DNA from: Hartmannibacter diazotrophicus
GTDB lineage: Bacteria > Pseudomonadota > Alphaproteobacteria > Rhizobiales > Pleomorphomonadaceae
NCBI RefSeq assembly: GCF_900231165.1
Contig: NZ_LT960614.1
Span: forward strand, 3,287,501-3,351,500
DNA: 64,000 nucleotides
Reading direction: 5' to 3'
Of this stretch, positions 61,501 through 64,000 are shown piece by piece (the first letter of the stretch is position 1; every line of letters begins with the position of its first letter). Position numbers and translations under genes: made by a program. A model generated the notes under the pieces. The model was given only the letters and a program-made list of their open reading frames with translations. It had not been told where the DNA came from and searched no databases.

Positions 61501-64000
61501 CATGCTGGCGCCGCTGGTGCTTGCCTATCGCACGGACCTCGTCGACAAGCCGCCGAAGGGCTGGGCCGACCTTTGGGATCCGCGTTTCAAGGGCCAGCTC
61601 GGCCTCTACAAGATCACCAACTCGGCCGCGACCATGATGGCGCTCTGGGCCGGCGAGCATTTCGGCTCCGGCCGCGACGACATCGAAACCGCCGTCGCCA
61701 AGTTCAAGGAACTCGCGCCGTTCCCGCAGATCGGCTATTCGGCGCAGCTCACGCCGCTCCTGACCCAGGGCCAGATCGCCGTCGCGCCAATCGACGTCGG
61801 CGAGGTCAAGACGATGCAGGAACAGGGCGTTCCGATCGATTTCGTGGTGCCGGAGGAAGGCATGATGGTCTTCGACCATTCCTTCTCCGTCTTCAAGAAC
61901 CATCCTGAAAAGAAGCTCGGCGAGGAGTATGTGAACTTCGTCCTCAGCCCCGAGATCCAGCTCTGGATGGCCGAAAACTGGCTGATCGCACCGACCAACA
62001 AGACCGTCGAACTGCCGGAGAACCTGCAGAAATGGCCGCTTCAGCCGGAGGTCGTCTCCAAGGCCATCCGCTTCGACTGGGATGAGACGCTCGCGATCAT
62101 TCCCAAGCTCAACGACCTCTGGGAACGCACGATCTAAGCCATGGCAACAGTGGAGGTGATCAATCTGCGCAAGCAGTATCAGGATGTCGTGGCACTGGAA
62201 GGGGTCTCGCTCGAGGCGCTTTCCGGGCAGATGGTGACGCTTCTCGGACCCTCGGGCTGCGGAAAGAGCACCACACTCAGGTGCCTGGCGGGCTTTCTGG
62301 AGCCCGACGGAGGCGACATCCGGATCGACGGCGAGAGCATCCTGTCGATCCCCTCCAACCGCCGCGGCTTCGGCGTCGTCTTTCAGAACTACGCGCTTTT
62401 CCCACACATGACTGTCGCCGAGAATGTCGGCTACGGCCTGAAGCTGCGCAAATGCTCCCGAGCCGAGATCGAGACGCGGGTCTTTGACGTCCTGCGTGCG
62501 GTGCGTCTCAACGGGCTCGAAGACCGGCTTCCGAGGGAAATCTCCGGCGGACAGCAGCAACGTGTGGCGCTCGCCCGCGCGCTGGTGCTGAAGCCGCGTC
62601 TTCTGCTCCTCGACGAGCCGCTCGCAAACCTCGACGCCCGCCTGCGCGACGAGGTCCGCTGGCTTGTCCGCGATCTGCAGCAGCAGTCCGGCATCACGGC
62701 CTTCTACGTCACGCACGACCAGTCCGAGGCGATGGCGATTTCCGACATGGTGGCCGTCATGAAGGCGGGCAACGTGGCGCAGTTCGCGACGCCGCGCGAG
62801 ATCTACCAGCGGCCAAGCGAACGCTATGTCGCCGATTTCACCGGCGAGGCCAACATCCTCGCCTGCAAGGAGGCAGCATCGGCCGGCGCCGGCCGGATGT
62901 GCGTGTCGGTCGGCGGCACGCAGCTGGAGGTCGCGGGCGCCACGACCATCGCACCGGGCAGCGACGTCGAGCTTCTGCTGCGCCCGGAGGCCCTGCGTCT
63001 TGCTGGAGTGGGCGAAGAGGCCGACTTCACCGGCACAATCGCCAAATGCGCCTTCCTCGGCGCCTCGCAGCATTGCGAGATCGCGCTGTCCGACGGCAAT
63101 ACGCTGAAGCTTGCAGCGCCGCCGAATGCCAGCGTCGCGCCGGGCAGCACCGTCGGTATTGCCATCGACCGCTCGCATGCCTGGGCCATGCCGAAGGTCG
63201 CGTCATGAAACGCGCGCTGCTCTTCAAGCTGCTGCTGGCGCTGCCGGCCGTCGCCCTCATTTTCGTCTTCATGATCCTGCCGATCAGCAACATGGTCGAA
63301 ATGAGCTTCCGCACCCCCGGAATCGCTGAGCCCTTCGGCGACGGCTACACGCTGATGCACTATTCGCGCGTTCTCGGTGACCCGTTCTACTGGGGTGCAC
63401 TGTCCCGGTCGCTGGTCACGGCGGCGACGGTGACGCTCCTTTGCCTCATCGTCAGCTATCCGGTCGCCTGGCATATGGCGAAGGCAGACGGCCTCAAGCT
63501 CGTGCTCCTCTACGCCCTCATCGCCTCGCCGCTGATGACCGGCGTCCTCGTGCGCAATTTCGGCTGGATGATCATCACCGCGCTGAACGGGCCGCTCAAT
63601 GTGTCCCTGCTCGGTCTCGGCATTATCGACCGGCCGCTGCGGCTGCTCTTCACGCAGAGCCTCGTGATCGTCGCGCTCGTGCACGTCTTCATGCCGTTCA
63701 TGGTGCTGCCGATCAACAATGCCCTGCGCAACATTCCGCCCAGCCTCGTGGAAGCGGCCGCCTCCATGGGCGCGACACGTTCCGCCGCCTTCCGCGACGT
63801 CATTTTGCCGCTCAGCTTTCCCGGCATCCAGGCCGGCGTCACCCTCGTCTTCGTGCTGGCGATCGCGTCCTACGTCACCCCGGCGCTGCTTGGCGGGCAG
63901 ATGGTGACCTACATGCCGCCGCAGATCATCGCCGAGTTGACCGGCACGTTCCGCTGGCCGCTGGGCTCGACGCTGGCGATCGTCCTGTCGCTGACGACGC

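Overview
The window is GC-rich and densely coded, with many ATGA/GTGA stop-start overlaps. Its gene families (oxygen-dependent cobalamin genes cobG/H/I/J/L/M, CbtAB, entericidin-type lipoproteins, Tat-exported binding proteins, an integrase-type N-terminus beside a tRNA) point to an alphaproteobacterium, most likely of the Hyphomicrobiales (Rhizobiales). No species can be named from the sequence alone.

Region 1 (1-11.5 kb) looks like ordinary chromosome. It holds the end of a class V aminotransferase, a BaiN-like flavoprotein, two tandem entericidin-like lipoproteins closed by a strong terminator, a divergent formaldehyde-activating-enzyme homologue next to folD, a LysR regulator, an AstE-like deacylase divergent from a cytosine-deaminase-like amidohydrolase, an orphan papain-like cysteine protease, a glyoxalase-fold protein, a lipid kinase and cobO.

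Region 2 (11.5-25.2 kb) is the cobalamin block. A cobalamin riboswitch precedes cbtB-cbtA (cobalt uptake), a DUF1636 protein, cobW, cobN, cobG, cobH, cobI, cobJ, cobL, cobE, cobM and cobB, nearly all translationally coupled. A cluster of REP-like palindromes separates cobW from cobN. Genes for the cobA, cobF/cobK, cobC/D/Q/P/S/T/U/V steps are not in this window.

Region 3 (25.4-about 59 kb) is accessory DNA. A tRNA(CAU) gene at 25.4 kb is followed by a 39-bp repeat that starts inside the tRNA 3' end. The same repeat recurs at 32.3 and 50.7 kb, each time followed by the N-terminus of a phage-type integrase (64 codons intact in copies 1 and 3, frameshifted in copy 2). This is the expected scar of related elements inserted one after another at the same tRNA. 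Segment A (25.5-32.3 kb) carries an intact IS21 element, a membrane-fusion gene truncated at its edge and an RND efflux permease. Segment B (32.3-50.7 kb) carries IS3 debris, a HAD hydrolase, HxlR plus quinone reductase, a bufferin-like precursor with a Tat phosphoesterase, an amicyanin-like cupredoxin and an ECF sigma/anti-sigma pair, a five-gene amide/urea-type ABC transporter with an amidase, and a DeoR/M20-hydrolase/two-kinase-like gene set. Segment C (from 50.7 kb) carries IS3 debris, a SsuABC/TauABC-type transporter with a GalD/PrpF-like isomerase and LysR regulator, a LysR/NmrA pair and two IS graveyards.

Region 4 (59.3-64 kb) holds a thiamine-diphosphate enzyme followed by a spermidine/putrescine-type ABC transporter that runs off the window. 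The features most worth a second look are the three-copy tRNA attachment structure with its minimal integrase reading frames and phased ACATGT sites, the bufferin-like gene lacking its usual maturation partners, the formaldehyde-activating-enzyme homologue lacking the expected histidine, and the paired kinase-like proteins, one with an altered HND motif.
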